The notes under the pieces: model-generated | What the model saw: the letters and a program-made list of their open reading frames with translations, nothing else | What the model was told of the DNA's origin: nothing | The model's database searches: none | Made by a program: the position numbers and the translations under genes | From: Pseudomonadota bacterium | GTDB lineage: Bacteria > Pseudomonadota > Alphaproteobacteria > UBA9219 > RGZA01 | DNA length: 24,441 nt | Assembly: GCA_016195205.1 (NCBI GenBank) | Contig: JACQAB010000209.1 | Location: 1 to 24,441, forward strand | Reading direction: 5' to 3' | Shown here: piece after piece, positions 21,391 through 24,441 of the stretch | How positions within the stretch are numbered: the stretch's first letter is position 1 | Layout of the letters: each line of letters starts with the position of its first letter

Positions 21391-22491
21391 ATGCCCATTA
21401 AAAAACCTTTGATCATCGGAATGGGCGGCGTGGGCGCGGTGCTGGCGCATATGCTGCAGGGTTTGAAGCTGCAGGTCACGGCGCTGGATCATCGCGCCAA
21501 AAACCCCCTGCTGCCCAAGGGCGCCTGCTTCATCCAGGGTGATGGCGGCGACCTTCGCCTGCTGGCAAAACTTTTGAAACAGCATGACGCGGTTATTTCC
21601 TGCCTGCCTTTTCATCTTACTCTGAACGTGGCGAAGGCCGCGCATAAAGCCGGGGTTCATTATTTCGATCTTACCGAAGACGTGACCACCACCACCGCGG
21701 TCAGAAAACTGGGGCGCACCGCAAAAAAGGTGATGATTCCACAATGCGGCTTGGCCCCAGGCCTGATTGCCATCATCGGCGCGCAGCTGGCCGCGCGCTT
21801 TGACAAGAAAACCCTGGAAAGTTTGAAGCTGCGCGTGGGGGCGCTACCGCAAAACCCCACCGGACAATTGGGCTATGCCGGCAACTGGTCGCTGGAAGGG
21901 CTGATCAACGAATACATTGCCGATTGCGACGTGATCGCTGGCGGCAAACGCAAAAAAATTCCCGCCCTGCGCGGCGAAGAGATCCTGCGCATCGACGGCA
22001 TGGAATATGAGGCTTTCACCACCTCCGGCGGCCTTGGCACTCTTACGGAAAGCTTCGCCGGAAAGGTGGATACGCTTGATTATAAAAGCATCCGCTATCC
22101 CGGCCATTTGTCGGGGATGCGGCTATTGCTGGAAGATCTGCGTTTCCGTGATCAACCCGATGAACTCATTGCCCATCTTCGCCATGCTTTGCCGCCCGAT
22201 GACGAAGACCGCGTGCTGATCCATGTTTCGGCGCAGGGTAAAATCAACGGCAGGCTGCAAACCAAAACGCTGGTCGCCTCTTACAATCCGCTGGACGTTG
22301 GTGGAAGAATCCGCCCCGCCATTTTGTGGAGCACGGCGGCGTCTTTGGCGGCGGTGATTGAACTGGTCAGCAAAGGCAAGTTGCCGCAGCGCGGTTTTGT
22401 GAAACAGGAAAATATTCCTCTCGCCGATTTTCTGCACACCACCTATGGCCGGCTATTCCTGAAACATTGCCCGAAACTGGAAAGGCTGTAG
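21391..22491 (+). CDS. Saccharopine dehydrogenase family protein
   Basis: Saccharopine dehydrogenase cleaves saccharopine to 2-aminoadipate-6-semialdehyde and glutamate using NAD(P)+. The 366-residue protein opens with a Rossmann motif, GMGGVGAVLAHML, then the VISCLPFHL segment, HYFDLTEDV, the CGLAPGLIAIIG turn, PTGQLGYAGNWSLEGLINEY and the SGGLGTLTES loop. These fit the saccharopine-reductase/Lys9-type group. I chose ATG 21391 over a GTG at 21379 because GGATAGG lies just upstream and the family starts near the Rossmann motif. It begins five bases after the DUF1338 stop and ends three bases before the ALDH start, so the three form one operon. No lysine-ketoglutarate reductase gene is here. 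Confidence 0.9.
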   Translation: MPIKKPLIIGMGGVGAVLAHMLQGLKLQVTALDHRAKNPLLPKGACFIQGDGGDLRLLAKLLKQHDAVISCLPFHLTLNVAKAAHKAGVHYFDLTEDVTTTTAVRKLGRTAKKVMIPQCGLAPGLIAIIGAQLAARFDKKTLESLKLRVGALPQNPTGQLGYAGNWSLEGLINEYIADCDVIAGGKRKKIPALRGEEILRIDGMEYEAFTTSGGLGTLTESFAGKVDTLDYKSIRYPGHLSGMRLLLEDLRFRDQPDELIAHLRHALPPDDEDRVLIHVSAQGKINGRLQTKTLVASYNPLDVGGRIRPAILWSTAASLAAVIELVSKGKLPQRGFVKQENIPLADFLHTTYGRLFLKHCPKLERL

Positions 22492-22494
22492 GCC

Positions 22495-23997
22495 ATGAAT
22501 ATTTCAGGACTTCTGAAAAGGCTGGGCGTCAAGCTGGAAAACACTTCCTCAGGCATCGAGGTTTCTTCGCCCATCGATGGCAGCCGCCTGGCCCGCGTGA
22601 AAACCGACACGCCCAAAACGCTGGATCTAAAACTGAAAAACGCTGTGGTAGCTTTCGCAGCCTGGCGCGATGTTCCCGCCCCCAAGCGTGGCGAGCTGAT
22701 CCGCCTGTTCGGCGAAGAGTTACGCCGCGCGAAGAAAAGTCTGGGCGAGCTGGTCACCCTGGAATCCGGCAAGGGCACGGGCGAAGGCCAGGGCGAAGTT
22801 CAGGAAATGATCGATATCTGCGATTTTGCCGTGGGTCTGTCGCGGCAATTACACGGTCTCACCATCGCCTCGGAACGCGACAACCACATCATGCAGGAAA
22901 GCTGGATGCCGCTGGGCCCGGTGGGCATGATCAGCGCTTTTAATTTCCCAGTGGCGGTGTGGGCGTGGAATTTTGTGCTAGCTATCGTGTGTGGCGACAC
23001 GGTGGTATGGAAGCCATCCGAGAAAACACCGCTGACCGCGCTGGCCTGCCAGGCGCTTTTTGAAAAAGCCCTGACCCGCTACGGGAAAGCGCCGAAACAT
23101 CTTAGCCAAATCCTGCTGGGCGATGCGAAGCTGGGCCAAGGCATGGTGAACGATCCGCGCGTCGCGCTGGTCAGCGCCACGGGCAGCGTGCGCATGGGCA
23201 AACAGGTGGCGCCCATGGTGGCGCAACGCCTTGGCAAATCATTGCTGGAGCTGGGCGGCAACAACGCCATCATCGTCAGCGACAAGGCGGATATGGTTTT
23301 GGCGCTGCATGGCGTGCTGTTCGGCGCGGTGGGCACGGCCGGGCAGCGCTGCACCACCACGCGGCGGTTGTTTGTCCAGGAAAAAATCTATAGTGCGTTT
23401 TTTGCGCGGCTGCAGAAAAGCTATGCCGCCATCGCCAAAACAAAAATCGGCGATCCACGCGACCCCTCAAAACTGGTCGGCCCGCTGATTGACAAACAGG
23501 CCTTCGGCGCCATGCAAAAAGCCCTGCGCATGGCCGAAAAGCAGGGCGGTACGGTTCTGTTCGGCGAGCGCGTGCTGGCCAAGCAGTATCCCAACGCCTA
23601 TTACGTCGAACCGGCGTTGGTGAAAATGCCTAAGCAAACCGCCATCGTGCGCGAGGAAACCTTCGCGCCCATTCTTTACGTGATGCCCTATAAAACGCTG
23701 AAGCAGGCGGTGGAATTAAACAACGCCGTGCCGCAGGGATTATCCTCCTCCATTTTCACCACCGACCTGCGCGAGGCGGAGTATTTCAAAAAATACAGCG
23801 ATTGCGGCATTGCCAATGTGAATATCGGCACCAGCGGCGCGGAAATCGGCGGGGCCTTCGGCGGCGAGAAAGACACCGGTGGCGGGCGCGAATCCGGCTC
23901 CGATTGCTGGAAAACCTATATGCACCGCCAGACCAGCACCACCTATCACGGTACCCAGCCGCCCGCTTTGGCACAGGGGCTGGAATTCAACGTATAG
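22495..23997 (+). CDS. ALDH7-type aldehyde dehydrogenase (aminoadipate semialdehyde dehydrogenase)
   Basis: A 500-residue NAD(P)+-dependent dehydrogenase that most likely oxidises 2-aminoadipate-6-semialdehyde to 2-aminoadipate, as human ALDH7A1 and bacterial AmaB do. Conserved residues are N150 in SAFNFPVAVW, E252 in LELGGNNAII and the catalytic C286 in GTAGQRCTTTRR. The ALDH7-specific segments are SWMPLGPVGMISAFNFPV, GAEIGGAFGGEKDTGGGRESGSD and the WKTYMHRQTSTTYHG tail. It starts three bases after the saccharopine dehydrogenase stop, and converges on greB with nine bases between stops. The lysine role is inferred from both sequence group and neighbours. Confidence 0.92.
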   Translation: MNISGLLKRLGVKLENTSSGIEVSSPIDGSRLARVKTDTPKTLDLKLKNAVVAFAAWRDVPAPKRGELIRLFGEELRRAKKSLGELVTLESGKGTGEGQGEVQEMIDICDFAVGLSRQLHGLTIASERDNHIMQESWMPLGPVGMISAFNFPVAVWAWNFVLAIVCGDTVVWKPSEKTPLTALACQALFEKALTRYGKAPKHLSQILLGDAKLGQGMVNDPRVALVSATGSVRMGKQVAPMVAQRLGKSLLELGGNNAIIVSDKADMVLALHGVLFGAVGTAGQRCTTTRRLFVQEKIYSAFFARLQKSYAAIAKTKIGDPRDPSKLVGPLIDKQAFGAMQKALRMAEKQGGTVLFGERVLAKQYPNAYYVEPALVKMPKQTAIVREETFAPILYVMPYKTLKQAVELNNAVPQGLSSSIFTTDLREAEYFKKYSDCGIANVNIGTSGAEIGGAFGGEKDTGGGRESGSDCWKTYMHRQTSTTYHGTQPPALAQGLEFNV

Positions 23998-24006
23998 CGA
24001 TCCGCG

Positions 24007-24441
24007 TCACGCTTTTTCTGCGTCCACATAACGGATCGACACGACCTCGATCGTCTCAACTCCGGCGGGGGTGTACAGCTTCACCGCGTCGCCAACGCCG
24101 GCCTTCAGCAAGGCATGGGCCAGCGGCGAGATCCAGCTGATTTTGCCCTCGGCCAAATCCGCTTCATCCACGCCCACCAGGGTCACCGTACGCGCCTCGC
24201 CGTTTTCGCGCGCATAAGTGACAGTGGCGCCGAAAAAAATCTGCTCATGGTTTTTTTGAAGCTTCGAGTCCACCACCTCGGCGCTTTTCAGGCGCTTGGC
24301 AAGATAACGCACGCGCCGGTCAATCTCGCGCAGGCGCTTTTTGCCATAAATGTAATCGCCGTTTTCGGAACGGTCGCCGTTGCCCGCCGCCCAGGAAACG
24401 GTTTCCACCACCTTGGGCCGCTCTTCACGCAATAATTTCTG
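24007..24441 (-). CDS. greB: Transcription elongation factor GreB (5' end outside window)
   Basis: GreB rescues backtracked RNA polymerase by stimulating transcript cleavage. The part in the window covers all but the first 20 or so residues: the N-terminal coiled coil begins with KLLREERPKVVETVSWAAGN, has the catalytic-tip acidic region GDRSENGDYIYG and REIDRRVRYL. The C-terminal FKBP-like domain has VTYARENGEA, LVGVDEADLAEGKISWISP, PLAHALLKAGVGDAV and ETIEVVSIRY. Reading continues in frame past a TTG to the window edge (QKLL...), so a start inside the window is not genuine. WAAGNGDRSENGDYIYGKK is the GreB rather than GreA form. Confidence 0.95.
   Translation of the reverse strand, partial: QKLLREERPKVVETVSWAAGNGDRSENGDYIYGKKRLREIDRRVRYLAKRLKSAEVVDSKLQKNHEQIFFGATVTYARENGEARTVTLVGVDEADLAEGKISWISPLAHALLKAGVGDAVKLYTPAGVETIEVVSIRYVDAEKA

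Noticed and set aside
24430..24432. TTG as the true start of greB
   Set aside because: The frame continues upstream to the window edge with residues (QKL) expected of the GreB N-terminal helix, so the gene is cut by the window.

Overview
The window looks like a chromosomal segment of a moderately GC-rich alphaproteobacterium. The pointers are a FixH-like protein, DUF4142 and DUF4383 proteins, an ALDH7-type lysine-degradation cluster, a TTAA-N7-TTAA (CtrA-type) box, and a dispersed-looking palindrome carrying GTCATCCCGG/GGGATCCCATTT arms of a kind common in this class. A placement near Micavibrionales or Rhodospirillales-like lineages is only a guess. I see no phage, plasmid, IS, CRISPR, rRNA or tRNA.

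Layout. 1-4260: queA (minus), an exported OmpA-domain protein with a strong terminator, an orphan FixH-like protein (minus), a MoeB/ThiF-rhodanese sulfur-carrier activator, then about 400 bp of palindromic repeats. 4259-8833: a large S8 serine protease with an autotransporter-type barrel, two glycine-zipper lipoproteins flanking a KdpE-like response regulator, a DUF1328-like membrane ORF whose frame conflicts with an internal terminator, and an unknown protein. 8857-12804 (all minus): a small exported protein, a KdpD-like kinase lacking the KdpD N-terminal domain coupled to a stand-alone receiver, and a three-gene run of small proteins that includes a 46-codon gene. 13066-15740: small exported or membrane proteins (carboxypeptidase-regulatory-like fold, His/Met-rich protein, DUF4383, DUF4142, 2-TM protein), separated by strong hairpin terminators. 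15747-18642: an FAD aromatic-hydroxylase-like monooxygenase converging on queC-queE. 18766-20330: a translationally coupled pair, a transglutaminase-like putative Cys protease fold and a protein of unknown family. 20466-23997: a three-gene operon, DUF1338 2-oxoadipate dioxygenase/decarboxylase, saccharopine dehydrogenase and ALDH7 aminoadipate-semialdehyde dehydrogenase. 24007-end: partial greB (minus).

How the genes fit together. The clearest pathway is lysine catabolism via saccharopine: saccharopine to aminoadipate semialdehyde, to 2-aminoadipate, then (aminotransferase not in the window) 2-oxoadipate to D-2-hydroxyglutarate. QueC, QueE and QueA all serve queuosine tRNA modification but sit in two separate places. 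The signalling and envelope genes of the middle third (KdpE-like and KdpD-like proteins, lipoproteins, small exported proteins) suggest an envelope or osmotic stress-response neighbourhood. No kdpFABC pump is present. The least understood parts are the transglutaminase-like/unknown pair and the split Kdp-like signalling set.
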